A DNA stretch of 64,000 bases, taken from Astrocystis sublimbata (taxonomy: Eukaryota > Ascomycota > Sordariomycetes > Xylariales > Xylariaceae). The notes under the pieces are model-generated. The model was not told the DNA's origin. It did not search any database and worked only from the letters and a program-made list of their open reading frames with translations. Position 1 is the first letter of the stretch; each line of letters opens with the position of its first letter. Where the stretch lies: assembly GCA_022453515.1 (NCBI GenBank), contig JAJNNY010000040.1, forward strand, positions 186,001-250,000. The letters run 5' to 3'. Shown here one piece after another: positions 13,012 to 23,828 of the stretch. A program made the position numbers and the translations under genes.

Positions 13012-13857
13012 TCAAGGGATACCAAGGTATACCTGTATACCTGGCGTCATTGTTTCACACACACCCCGACGCGATACCCAGCTTGGTGATTCCTCAATAA
13101 AGAGATTGCGTCCTCGATCCCCAGAGCTTGGACTCGCGTTTGGCTTCTGTCCATACACGGCACGCCCTAGCCTTGCTTCACCGGTAATTTCACCGTCGCG
13201 GGAAATAGGGTAAAAGTACTGATATCCATCTGGAGGGTCGCGCCGCTCCGGCTGCACCCCCTCGCGCGAGCTGAAGGCGACGGTATTCTTCGTATGCGAA
13301 CACTTGGGACTAGCATCGCCGACGACCTGCATGATCCTGCGTCTGAGGCCGTAGGGCATTTCTTCTTGGGAATGGATAGCAACCGACCACGTTACCTCGA
13401 TACTCGATGGGTGGCCAGCGAAGTGTGAGGCATCGATAACTCGGACGAGCTCCTCGTGCAGACGTCTGCGTGAGGTACGCGGCACTACTGTGCGTGAACC
13501 CTCCTCCGAGATATCATACGTAGTGCGATCTTCTGCTTCATATGAATCCTCATACACGTGTGCTCGAAGACAACGATCTGGTCCGGAGGCTGTGGGTGAG
13601 GCCTGCACACCAACATTTCGGGACGGACCCGCGCCTTTGTCGCCCTCATGAATTCCCTCGTGAATGTCCCCGTGAATGCTCGCTGGCGCGGTGGTTGATG
13701 TAGGTGTGAGCAACGTGCCACCATCCAGGGACGCAGCCGCGTCTTCGGCGCCCTCATGAAAGCTCGACGGCATGGTGGGTGATGTGGGTGTGAGCAGCAC
13801 GTTATCGTTCGGAGACGAAGCCGCGTTTTCATCGTTCTTGTGAGTGCTTGACGACAT
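13012..13857 (-). CDS. Hypothetical protein with N-terminal 28-residue tandem repeats
   Basis: Single ORF of 281 codons from the ATG at 13857. The first ~90 residues contain three degenerate copies of a 28-residue unit: residues 1-28, 29-56 and 57 to about 91. Shared positions are a start like PSS-H, an acidic AA-S middle and an end like LLTPTS-T; the third copy is the most diverged and carries an added IHEG pair. The rest (residues ~95-281) is a charged, possibly folded region with a conserved-looking centre (RRRLHEELVRVID, then IEVTWSVAIHSQ). There is no signal peptide or membrane span. I do not recognise the family. The repeat unit in one frame and the 281-codon length argue for real coding sequence; introns near the 3' end cannot be excluded. 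Confidence 0.5.
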   Translation of the reverse strand: MSSSTHKNDENAASSPNDNVLLTPTSPTMPSSFHEGAEDAAASLDGGTLLTPTSTTAPASIHGDIHEGIHEGDKGAGPSRNVGVQASPTASGPDRCLRAHVYEDSYEAEDRTTYDISEEGSRTVVPRTSRRRLHEELVRVIDASHFAGHPSSIEVTWSVAIHSQEEMPYGLRRRIMQVVGDASPKCSHTKNTVAFSSREGVQPERRDPPDGYQYFYPISRDGEITGEARLGRAVYGQKPNASPSSGDRGRNLFIEESPSWVSRRGVCETMTPGIQVYLGIP

Positions 13858-15443
13858 CGTGGATGGTGTTGGCTCAGTACGTCGAATGCTTCAGTGGTTA
13901 TGGTGTTGTGGTTTAAAAAGTAGAAAGACTAGAGGAAGGAAGACGACAACCAGTGCTTATAAGTCAATAGTGTGGCGAAAGCCAGACGGTCACCAAGCAC
14001 CTTTGAAGGGAGCGCCGCTCACTCTCTTCCAGACAAACAAGATCGTGTAACTTCATGCGAAACGAAACGCATCATTATCAAACTCATGACGTTTGTTTTC
14101 ATAAGCTCATAAGGTCGCCTTCTTTTCGTAACAGATGCGCTGCTTTGAGATTCATACATCATACGTGAAGGCGACCCTGCCATCGAACCTCTCATGCTGG
14201 TACAGACCTGATGAATGTGAAGTGTAATGTGATCGGTTCATAGCAAACCCTTTGGACTGCGCCACCTGCTTCGAGGCTTCAAGGCTTCACAATGAGATCT
14301 GTGAGTGTATGAAAACCAATAGTCTGCTTCAAGGGAGCGCAGTACGATGCGGCAGCTTCGTCATCCTGTGGCAACCTCACTTGCCACCTCACAGATCCTG
14401 AGCCCAGGCGGGCGAGGAACACTGGGGTGGCGCTCTCATTCAACAACAGCCCTACTCTCATTATGTATATCGTCTGATTGGGGTTTCACTCATGCCGTCA
14501 CCAGCTTCACTAGCCTTTACTAAAATGGCTCTGCGACATGTACACTATCACATGATTTGAACTGCAAACACTCAACATCTTAAAGGGCCTCAGAATATCG
14601 AGCATATAGTGTCCCATTTCACACTACTGGAAGTCCAGTAAATGGAATGACAAAACTCTCCTTTTGCAACTCGGGACTATGAACTAGTATATATACCCTA
14701 GTAGCCGCGGCTCGGGGGTTATTCCGTACGGAGCCGCTAGCGAACCTCACACATCATTATGCCCGACTAGAAATGACGGATTATAACAGCTCCCGATAGC
14801 TTGATCTCGGGATATGACCACTGCCAATTCTACTGTCTATCAGTATTCTTCAAGTATCTCGCGTCTATCATTTCACCTCCGTCGGTCACTCAATACTAGC
14901 AAGGGAGAAGGGGGCGGGTCAATAACCACTCGATCATCCAAACGAATTGTCAACAACCCCGAAGGTTACACCTTGAACTTAAGTTCACTACTAACGAATT
15001 ACTCATAACAGTATCTCACAAGCACCTCTTTTTCAAGAGAGTAGCACGAAACCCAGTAGGCAGCCCACGTCGATGCTAGTAGCAGCAACAGCATCGGCCA
15101 CCTCCAGTCACAGACACTGCCACCTCCGCATACACCGTCTTATCATCCCTCACGCAATACTCCTAAATCGTCGACGGATGAGGAAGACACCGGGAGCTTT
15201 ATTACTTTGACACTGTTGATCTCTAGGTGTCCAGGTAGGGATAGCTACGATGGGCTTTTTTGAGGGAGGGGGGGGGGTATCATTACTCGATCGGACACGC
15301 AGACAACACCAATTCAAACAAACTGATGAGAATGAGAGTTCCAAGATACATGAAGTCTCTTATAACATTAGTACCTAACAATCAGTATATATGATCTTTT
15401 TTTCCAAAAACCACACATTCGTCGTTCGCAACGAAGTATGCAG
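13858..15443. other. Gene-free stretch upstream of the tRNA-like element
   Basis: About 1.6 kb of short open frames without domain resemblance. A run of about ten G lies near 15268-15277. Nothing else was recognised. Confidence 0.4.
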
Positions 15444-15524
15444 GCCCGGCTAGCTCAATTGGAAGAGCGTTCACCTTTGACTTTGACAAATAGAATGGTT
15501 GCAAGTTCGAACCTTGCGCTGGGC
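15444..15524 (+). tRNA. Degenerate tRNA-like element, copy 1 (tRNA pseudogene or SINE head)
   Basis: A 7-bp acceptor stem pairs 15444-15450 with 15518-15524 (one G-T). A 4-bp D stem GCTC/GAGC follows, and the T arm is perfect: stem GCAAG/CTTGC around loop TTCGAAC (15501-15517). The box A region TAGCTCAATTGG and box B GTTCGAACC, the internal Pol III promoter parts, are close to consensus. The anticodon arm is poor: TTCAC can pair only three bases with the matching 3' side, and the loop region is about 9 nt too long, as if it held an intron or insertion. A TTG triplet follows a T in the loop, but no amino acid can be assigned safely. The 3' tail reads GGGCCCAAATTTTTGCC and matches the tail of copy 2 at 44584-44667. 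Confidence 0.55.
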
Positions 15525-15525
15525 C

Positions 15526-16629
15526 CAAATTTTTGCCATTTTGGTGTTGCGTGTTAAGCATGGCATGCCGTGCCATTTTTGTGTTGAAGGAAACAAAGGA
15601 AGGTGGCAGGTACCCGCCTAGTCAGCTCACTTAGGAGACCAACGACTCAACTTGAGAAGATTGATTAAAAGGTGACACCAGTTACTATCTTATTAACTAA
15701 CCCCCGTCACTCATCTTTTTAGCTTAGGCTTCATATGAGAAAGCTATTGGGACAACCTACGAGAGGACTTGCAAGTTTTACATACATACATGCAAGGTAC
15801 CTCACTTATGCTTGCATACCTGCCTCTTTCACGTCAAGTCTTTCCCAGAGTTACTACGTTCTTTTCAACAAGAGAAAACCGGAGAGCATACTGACTTAGT
15901 TTAGGTAAGTACGTCGGCATGTTTGCGAAGATGACCAACCCTCTAGTCCACCGACTACAAATCTCAAAAGGCTTCCTTCCCCCTTTCCCCAGTGAAGTAA
16001 GCAAGACAGGCCATCCCCTCAATCTCTACTCAACCTACCTACCCCAAGCTCGCCAAAGGAATGTGGCCAAAACCCAAGCCCAATGATGAGTTCCATGCCC
16101 TCATCGATATCTGTCTCATGTCCACTGGTTTGCTTACTTACCTTGCTTTAATCCCGGCTTGGACAAACATAAGTTCTTGGCGTTTTCAGCCCGCTGCGAA
16201 ATAGAGCACTTCTCAAACAAACAAACGAACAGAAACAACAAACAGGCAGACCAGGCTATGTGCTAGAGGCGCAGGTTTGATCGAGCTCAACTTTTCAGCT
16301 GGCTACCTAAACTAGCTCGAAGTATAATTACTTACCAATGTTATTTATCTTTGACTGACGAATTTGGCCGATTCGTCGCATTCCGCATCGCCGCATAATA
16401 TATCTCATACTTCCAACACAACCTGACAGCTTCACATGGCGTGCGTACCAGACTTATATCAAACATGCCATCAGTCGAGGATTTGTAGGGTAGTTCTATA
16501 ATTAACCATAGGGTCTTCTTCCCTGAAACGATTCATAACAATACATAAAAGCTCATACCATCATTTATACACAAACTCCCACGCTCTACACCTGTCCTAC
16601 CTATACCCCAAACACCCCAATTCCTAAAC
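15526..16629. other. Gene-free stretch downstream of the tRNA-like element
   Basis: About 1.1 kb. It begins with the T-rich tail shared with the second tRNA-like copy. No coding sequence was recognised; the end forms the 3' flank of the APP1-domain gene. Confidence 0.4.
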
Positions 16630-18126
16630 CTATAACAAACTCTGCCCAACCGTAACCACCAACGCCGTGACCAAAGTAACCCAACTCCACCCCATACCCC
16701 TAACCGCCCAACTGTCCTCAAACCCGCGCCCCTGGAAGCCGAACGTAACATTCTGCACCACCGCCGGGTTATGGCAGTTGCCGCCAACGATATCCACGCC
16801 CTTGAGATCGTCCGCATGCACAAAGAACATGTACTGCTTCTGATCAATGCCCTCAAAGCCCGAAGTATCATAGGGGAACAGGTCCGTATCATCCGTGGCG
16901 GTCGTATTTCTCAAGAAGATGCACTGCACCTGCCCCGGGAAATCCTTCACCAACTGCGGATAGTCCTTCATAACATCCGAGTTCGTCGTGTCGCCCATAA
17001 GCACAAACTTGCGCTTAGGGAAAGTCTGAAATATCTTCTCAAGCAGCGCCTTGCGGATCGCAAGAGTCGCGTCCACGTCAGAGAAATTGAGCGGCCGCGT
17101 GTCGAAGGAGCCGAGGGGGTATGTCTTGTAGATGAACTCCATGTAGTTGCGCGTGACTTGCTCGGGCGTCGTGGTCAGGTAGTGGAAGTGGAAGTCGGGG
17201 ATCTTGGCGGACCAGTTGGCGTAGATTTCCGGCATGTCCTCCCAGGGCGTAAAGGGGCGGGCGAACGAGTTGAGCAGCCCCTCTTTCGGGTCGTAGATCT
17301 TGGTGATGCGCAGGATGTCGTCGATGTCGGAGATTATCGTGAACCCCGTCGTCGGCACCAGGTAGGCGGTGGCGTTGCCCGAGTCGGTGCCGTTCGTGTA
17401 CACGTTGAGCGCTTGGATTCGCTGCGTCGCGTTTCCGGCTAGCAGGTGCCCGCCGTTGGGCCCGGTCGTGTTTTTCAGTGTCAGCCAGGCGTCGAAGTCG
17501 CCTTCTGAGGTCGTGTTGTACGGCAGGTCGATGGACTGCGCGCCGCCCTTGGCGTTGAACACGCCGCCGCTCGCATCTGGCTCGACGTCGACGTTGGGCT
17601 GGAAGTTGACGGTGACGCTCACGTTGTCCTGCTGCACGACGAAGATGGACTGTGTGAAGTTCCGTGCCTGCGCCTGCTGGTCCGGCGGTAGCTCGTCGAG
17701 ATCGACGCCGATGAGGAACTTGTTGGCGAGGCTGTCGATCTTCTTCTGGTCGACGTTGGGGACCTTGTATATGTTTCCGTGTATCCGGACGTTCCACCCG
17801 CCGTCTGTCCAGTTCGCGTAACCGGGCAGGTTGAGGGCCTGGGTTGGTATCGCATCAAGGTCCTTATCGTCGATATCGAGCGCTTTCTCGACGCCCTTGC
17901 CGATGGGGAAGTCTTGGAAGAATTGGGGCACGCCCGAGGCGACGTAGCTCGAGACTCCGCTGCCGAGGTGGCTTATGAGGCTGTCGACGTAGCCGACGGG
18001 GTCGAGACGGCGCTCTAGGGCGGCGTCGCGGGCTTCTACGCTCGGCGCCTGGGTGATGACGGGATGCGCGGCACCGAGGACTTGGGCCGCGAAGAGGCCA
18101 ACCGGCAACAATCGTTGTAGAGCCAT
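16630..18126 (-). CDS. Secreted, probably GPI-anchored APP1-domain (DUF2183) protein
   Basis: Intronless, 498 residues from the ATG at 18126, which has a CACCATGG context. A 21-codon upstream extension is open, but only the chosen start puts a signal peptide (MALQRLLPVGLFAAQVLG) at the N-terminus. The C-terminal half matches the APP1 catalytic domain: TIISDIDDIL with Asp267 and Asp269 is the DxD-type HAD phosphatase core, followed by a conserved FHYLTTTP-like block, a KRKFVLMGDTTNSDV block and a late FFVHADDLKG block. In yeast App1 this domain hydrolyses phosphatidate in actin patches. Here the signal peptide, several N-x-T/S sites and a hydrophobic C-terminus (about residues 478-498) suggest a wall- or membrane-attached extracellular form. 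The actual substrate is unknown. Confidence 0.85.
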   Translation of the reverse strand: MALQRLLPVGLFAAQVLGAAHPVITQAPSVEARDAALERRLDPVGYVDSLISHLGSGVSSYVASGVPQFFQDFPIGKGVEKALDIDDKDLDAIPTQALNLPGYANWTDGGWNVRIHGNIYKVPNVDQKKIDSLANKFLIGVDLDELPPDQQAQARNFTQSIFVVQQDNVSVTVNFQPNVDVEPDASGGVFNAKGGAQSIDLPYNTTSEGDFDAWLTLKNTTGPNGGHLLAGNATQRIQALNVYTNGTDSGNATAYLVPTTGFTIISDIDDILRITKIYDPKEGLLNSFARPFTPWEDMPEIYANWSAKIPDFHFHYLTTTPEQVTRNYMEFIYKTYPLGSFDTRPLNFSDVDATLAIRKALLEKIFQTFPKRKFVLMGDTTNSDVMKDYPQLVKDFPGQVQCIFLRNTTATDDTDLFPYDTSGFEGIDQKQYMFFVHADDLKGVDIVGGNCHNPAVVQNVTFGFQGRGFEDSWAVRGMGWSWVTLVTALVVTVGQSLL

Positions 18127-20139
18127 GGTGAATGCGAATCTAGGTGGATGATTTCGGAACGAACGGAGATGTGCAGAATTGAAAAGCAATTGCTCAGATT
18201 GATAGAAATAAGTGAATTGCGAAACAATGCGTTGTCGAGCTTTCTCTGGGCAGAAACAATGAATGATCAGAAAGTAACAGCGTCGGTAGTAACTGCGAGT
18301 TTTGACAGCCCACTTTCACGAAAGACTCTCAATTCTCGGTTGGAATCGCGGCTTCGGCCCTGGAATAGAATACTCTTCTTTCACTCACGGACGGTCGTCA
18401 CTGGTGCAATGAGAGTGGGTGAGATGGTCCGTGTGGATTATAGATAGAAGCCCAGGGGCGCTTGGGCACGAAGACCTGACGGACAAGGCGCGACGCCGAC
18501 TCCTGCCTACTACGCGTAAGTATGTCTGTCAAATACTTGTGAGACACGAAGCAGCAAACTTCCAAAAAGAAGGATGAAAAGCATCAAAGAAACCACGCGG
18601 GATATATACTAACGATAGTAGGAGAGACCCGAAACCGCCGGGCCCTTGCAAGACATTATGGTGGCTAGTGCCTATGACATCAGGATGCGTCCACGTCTTA
18701 CACACTAACGTCAGTTAGGACTTTTTAAACCCTCAGCTATTTGCATCCTTTCATCTGTTCCTTGCAGCTTCAGCTTGGGTGCCTCGCATGCTAATCCCAA
18801 TGCCTCTTAGCGTCGCCCGCATGCTTGGCTGGCTTGGCGGACTATGCAAATAGTATGATCAACCGGTATTGCGAGAGATAGAAAGCCCAATCATCTCACT
18901 GCAATTAGCTGCTTCACGATTCACATCTAACGCCTCGGCTATAACCTCGGTTCTAGATCGTGTCGCGTTGGCGGATTTAATCGTGGTCAACCCATTAGGT
19001 AGCCCCCAAGCTGATTGATTACCTATACGCATAATGAATTGTTGGTAGGACTCTTTTATTACATACGAGTAAGCGACGATGACGCCACCTACGCAACATG
19101 CATAAGTCAACAACAGATGGAACGAATCTGACGTGGCGGGTGCTTCCAATCCTCCAAGCTTAACAGCGTATGACAACTTCCCTCGAGGGAATAAACACAT
19201 TAAGGTTGAGATAGGTTCAATTACCGTCACCTCGCCGTCCCAAATCGGAACTTGTAGGGATTCAACCTGGGGGCTGACCTAAGCATGACCCACACTGAAA
19301 AGCATAAAGCTTGGCATATTTTCCAATGCAGGCGTGGCAGGGAGTCGAGTAGGTAGACGTAAATAATTACAAGTTCAAAACGGTCCTAGGTTTCCGTAAT
19401 CGTTTCTAATCGTGTTCGTTCTAGATTTCTATCATCGCCTTATTCTAAAATATTTTTAAAAAACCAAAACCGTTTCAATCCTATAATCAATCGAATACCA
19501 AGAAAGTCACATAAATCGTACAGCTCGTTTGAGAGACGCTGTATTGTCATATTCTTGCCATATCATACCTAGGTACATTATCTATTATTAGGACAGAAAG
19601 GCTTAACGATGCTACATATTTTATTCAAACGATGAGAGTGAACATGAAAGACATCTTTTGTAGAACCGATTCGCAAGATCGGGTGAATCCAAGGGGGGCT
19701 GAGTGCCCAATCGCGAATCGGGATAGCGGCTTTCTTGCCCCTGAGCTGGCCGTGGGGGCCTCTGGTTGAGTCTTGGCAAGTGCACGTAGCCTTGTTTGAA
19801 TATAGCAATCTTCAACTCACCGTTCTACATCATGATTGAGTCGAAATATCTACACCAGAGAATTTGAATCGGTGGGCATATTCTTGACGTTTCATTTGGG
19901 GGCGGTGGTAGCCCCCTGCAGTAAGCGGCCAAGGCAATATGCCTACCTAGGTAGCTAGAAGTGCCAAGTGAATCCGCCAACTCTTCGGACTCAGTCAGTT
20001 GGCTTGACGATGGCGTCGAGTCAATGATCGCACACAGCGAGCATACGGAGATTGGACCTTTGGCAACATCACGCGGATATGGCTGCAATATTCGATAGGC
20101 TCGCGAGGAAAGCATCGGGTCGTGGCCGAGGCCGAGGCG
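18127..20139. other. Intergenic stretch between the APP1-domain gene and the first HET gene
   Basis: About 2 kb. The first few hundred bases should hold the promoter of the leftward APP1-domain gene. An AT-rich patch covers about 19350-19560. No gene is supported; short minus-strand frames near 19578-20115 lack any domain. Confidence 0.4.
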
Positions 20140-22570
20140 ATGGGGCGATTTCAGTAGGTCCAGGTTAATTTCTCTGCAAGAATTGAGAGCTTGGGTGCTT
20201 GGAGGAGGGGAAATCGGGGTTTTGGCATTGCTGACAAGGGCCGCGACAGGAATCTACAGACCTGCTGCGGAAAACCAGTCTGTCGAAACGGGTTTCCTCC
20301 ATCATTCGGTCATATTCCTCGCTCTGTCACCTCTGTCGCTTGTTGGATTTCAGCGACATCTCCCGGGAGCTGGACGACTTTCATGACAACCCGGATGGCG
20401 TGTTCCTTGGTGTGAGTGGTTTTCAGGAGAACTTGAACCTCGCATTTGGTGTCGAGGAAGCATTGCAGCATCGATCAAACAGAAGGATATGCTAATTCTC
20501 AACTTCCAGTGGCTGTCAGACACTCTCCGGTTCAGCGGTTGCGGGCTTTGTCAGGTCCTGTCCCAGTTCAGCATCGCAGAGGCCGGATCAAAGCTGCAGC
20601 TCCGAGCGTTTCAGCTGCGTCCGCACATGTCGGATTTGCTGGCAAACCAGCAATACGTCTTCGAACAGATGCCGTCCGGATCTGATATATTCGTCGCAGT
20701 TGTGCCGGATCGCTTCTCCCTGATTCCGGGCAGCGACGGCGAGACCAAGATGAAAAGCATGGTCGCCAATTGCGGCTTCCTTGTGTACGCCGATGCGAAG
20801 ACAACTGCAGGCCGAACCCTGAGCCCTCATCTAGTCCAGCCAGACTTCGACGCCAAAGTCGTCCGAGATTGGTTGACGGTATGCCAGAGCGAACACGCCA
20901 GATGCCAAGTGCGGCAACGTCGAAAGCTTTCGCAGAACTTGATAGATTGCAGAGATCGGACGATACTGAGAATCTCGGACGTCGCGTCGGAAGATTGCCC
21001 TGAATACGTCGCCTTGAGTTACGTCTGGGGCGACTCTGCCCATCAACAAGAAAAAGCAAGTACAAGTACAGACAAGGCAGATCTGCCTTCTACCCTACCA
21101 CAAGTCGTTCAAGACGCGATGCAAGTCGCTTTGAAATTGGGCTATCATTATTTGTGGGTAGATAAATATTGCATTGACCACTGGGATAAACAAAGGAAAC
21201 ACGAGCAGATGATGCACATGGACTCCGTCTACCAGAACGCCACACTGACGATCGTGGCAGCTGCAGGACCAGATGAATCCTATGGGCTACCGGGTATCTC
21301 CAGGCGACGATCTTCCAAGCAGGTCTCGTTCGAGGGCGACAACTTCACTCTCAAGTCGATTCTGCCCCTTCCGCACCATTCTATCACAAGCTCGCGGTGG
21401 GCCTCGAGGGGATGGACGTATCAGGAAGCAATCCTATCACGACGGCGCCTCGTTTTCACGGAGGACCAGCTCTATTTCGAGTGCGATTCCACGAGTTGCT
21501 GCGAAAGCTTCCGTGTCAGCAAGAGTATCCAGCCGTCCGGGGGAGAGCCGGATTCGTCGCCTCTGTCCCAGCCCTCGCTCTTCTGTCTGAAACGACTGCC
21601 CGCTGCCGGAACCAGTCGTCGGGCGACAACGAGACTAAGCAACTTCTTCACCTACGTCAACTGCACCAAGGAGTATTCTTCAAGAAGCCTATCCTACGAC
21701 CGCGACTCTCTAACCGCCTTCAGCGGCATCATCCGGGAGCTGGAGTCATCGACGGCGTTTCCGGTGCGCCATATCTGGGGCATCCCCTTGTTTCACCCAG
21801 ACGACGACAATCTCTCCGTCGCGGAGTTGCAATCCACGTACCAGAGCTTCCGGGTAGCTCCGCTTTGGAAGAGCGCCTCGGAGACGGGCTGCAACTTTGC
21901 ATTCCCTTCGGCCGGGGCACCTCAGGGGCTGACCTGGGGCTACTCGCTAGACACGCCATCTCTTGCCAATGAAAGGGTAGATTACCTCGCTTTCCTGCTG
22001 CTGGGTCTCAGCTGGAGTCACGAATCTGCGTGTGGTGCACGCCCGCCACGTCGGCGGATCGACCTTCCGTCGTGGTCCTGGACGGGGTGGCAGGGCGCAG
22101 TGGCGTGGCCGGCGCTCGAGCAGAGCTCGAAAGTCCGGTCGCTGGCCTGGCTCGCGACGCGCATCGCGCTCGGAGACAGTCACACGGAATCCGTGCCTGC
22201 CATGTATCACAAGGGGACCGATCTCCATCTCCTGGAGCAGAGCAACAAATCCCTCTTCATCACCACCCTGGCCATGGCGCGGACAGCCTTTAGTCTTGAC
22301 AAAGCGAACAACAGGTTATGTTTGAACACGGGACAGAGAGTGCGGCTCCGGCCTAGCAAGAACGACATGGACGTCCCCAAGGTGCACAAGAGGCTCCAGA
22401 GCGGACGTTACGAGGCCATCGTGCTGGCGATGGTCGATCAGGATGCCTTTTTGATGCTGGTTAAGAAATACAGGAACGCGTATTATAGGATAGGGACGAT
22501 GAGTGTGAATGTGGCGTATCTGACCATGTCGCTTTTCACATCCGAGGTCAAGACGTATAAGCTGAGATGA
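20140..22570 (+). CDS. HET-domain (heterokaryon incompatibility) protein
   Basis: The core ORF is open to TGA 22570 and carries a clear HET domain (PF06985 type): YVALSYVWGD near 21005, a YLWVDKYCID block near 21150, SVYQNATLTIVAAAG near 21226, and RGWTYQEAILSRR near 21408. The apparent start at 20489 lies inside an intron: an exon ending at 20411 (containing CHLCRLLDFSDISREL) is joined in phase 0 through a GTGAGT...TTCCAG intron, 20412-20509, to TGG at 20510. That exon has no ATG. A candidate first exon is 20140-20153, joined through 20154-20278 (GTAGGT...CCAG) to 20279; all phases agree and give about 735 residues, but this first junction is a guess. HET proteins trigger cell death after non-self fusion; the C-terminal region here has no recognised partner domain. 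Confidence 0.8.
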
Positions 22571-23197
22571 GGCGGCTTCCAATCCTGGTTCAATGGCCCA
22601 GCTACCGTGGGGTGGGGTGTATCTGAGACTATCATAGCAATGGTTTCAAGACTTGGTGAACCTTTTAAAATGAGGATATTGGGCGATTATTGCGGTAGGG
22701 GGCATGGGGTGTCATACGTACAACGTGTTGGAGAACACCCAACTCAAAACTAACAATTCATGCTGGAATATATATTTGCGCTGTGTGGTATTTGACCCAG
22801 TATGTCGAAAAATACTCTAATTCTATCGTTATTAGAGGTGTAGAAATTGGCCCCGTGGGAGCATTGGCATGGCTGTGAGAGACCTTGGGTCAACTCAATC
22901 CCTCCGTACATGCTCCTGATTTTCAAACATCTTGGTCCAGATGCCCCCAGTATTTTCTCCGGGTCAAATCAATCCCATTTCGGAGGTTATGCTAGTGTCG
23001 GATTGTTCAGGTGGTGTGTGCGCGCATGGCGAACTCAAGGTTCTGTACTCCTTGCCCCCAAAACATTGCAACATCACACTTGTGCCGGCTTCGATCGGGG
23101 CACGAACGCAGGATGTTTCGCTGGTGTCGGCATGTCGCACTGCTTTCGGGGGGTGGTCGTATAGTATGCCGTCGTCTGGATACACGGAATGGTCACC
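22571..23197. other. Convergent 3' spacer
   Basis: About 630 bp between the 3' ends of the HET gene (plus) and the prefoldin gene (minus). Open frames cross it but have no domain; it should hold both terminators. Confidence 0.5.
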
Positions 23198-23828
23198 CTA
23201 TGTCTCGAGGTTGATGCTCCTCCCGAAGCGGGCGTACAGCTCGACCTTGAGCTGCTGCATCTCGTCTTTTGTGTTTCCCATCTTGTCCTCCAGCTCGGAT
23301 ACTTCCTCTTCTATGCGCGACGACGAGGTAGCTAGCATTTCCTGGGCTTGCTCTAAGGGGATGTGGAAGAAGGCATCGCCGATCTTGTACCTGCACAGCA
23401 ACGAATATTGCGCCGTCAGCGAATGTCGGGTCGTGGGGAATCAGAGAGTGGGCGGGCATCGTCTTACGGCACGTTCTCGTCCTCGTCGGCGAGTTCGAGC
23501 TCGAGGGCCACGTCGTCAATCTCCTCTTTCTCTTTCTGTAGGATTAGTCGATGCGCCGGTCAGCCTGTCTGTCGTTGCGGTTTCGGGTGTAGTGGGGTGT
23601 CGTACGTTCTTGGACTTGAGCTCGTCCTCGAAGCCTAGCTGGCGCTGGTGCAGGCGGCTGAACTTGTTGATCTTGTCCTGGTCCTCGCGGCGCACCTCGA
23701 CCTCGTCGCCGGTGGTGGCCTCCTCATCCTTGGTGAGCTAGGGGCGCAAAGGAGCGGAATGATTAGCTTAGGTCCGGTGGTTAGAGGCGGCAAGGGGAGT
23801 TGTGCATACATACCATGCGCCGGTTCAT
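23198..23828 (-). CDS. GIM3: Prefoldin subunit 4
   Basis: Four exons on the minus strand: 23814-23828, 23606-23737, 23468-23535 and 23198-23390, with introns of 76, 70 and 77 nt, all GT-AG. Phases agree (0, 0, 2), giving 135 residues, the usual length for this subunit. The order is an N-terminal coiled-coil helix (DQDKINKFSRLHQRQ), an acidic hairpin region (LELADEDENVPYKIGDAFF) and a second helix ending in LYARFGRSINLET, the classic PFD4 C-terminus. Prefoldin is the hexameric jellyfish-shaped cytosolic chaperone that captures nascent actin and tubulin and passes them to the CCT chaperonin. The first coding exon is only 15 nt (MNRRM). It is divergent from the PRMT5 gene and convergent with the HET gene. 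Confidence 0.95.

Noticed and set aside
16771..17442. 223-codon plus-strand ORF
   Set aside because: Antisense to the well-supported APP1-domain gene; high-GC coding DNA often leaves such mirror frames.
20489..20509. ATG at 20489 as start of the HET protein
   Set aside because: It lies inside a GTGAGT...TTCCAG intron that joins two convincing coding exons in phase 0.
22932..23741. 269-codon plus-strand ORF
   Set aside because: Runs antisense across exons and introns of the prefoldin 4 gene and has no motif.
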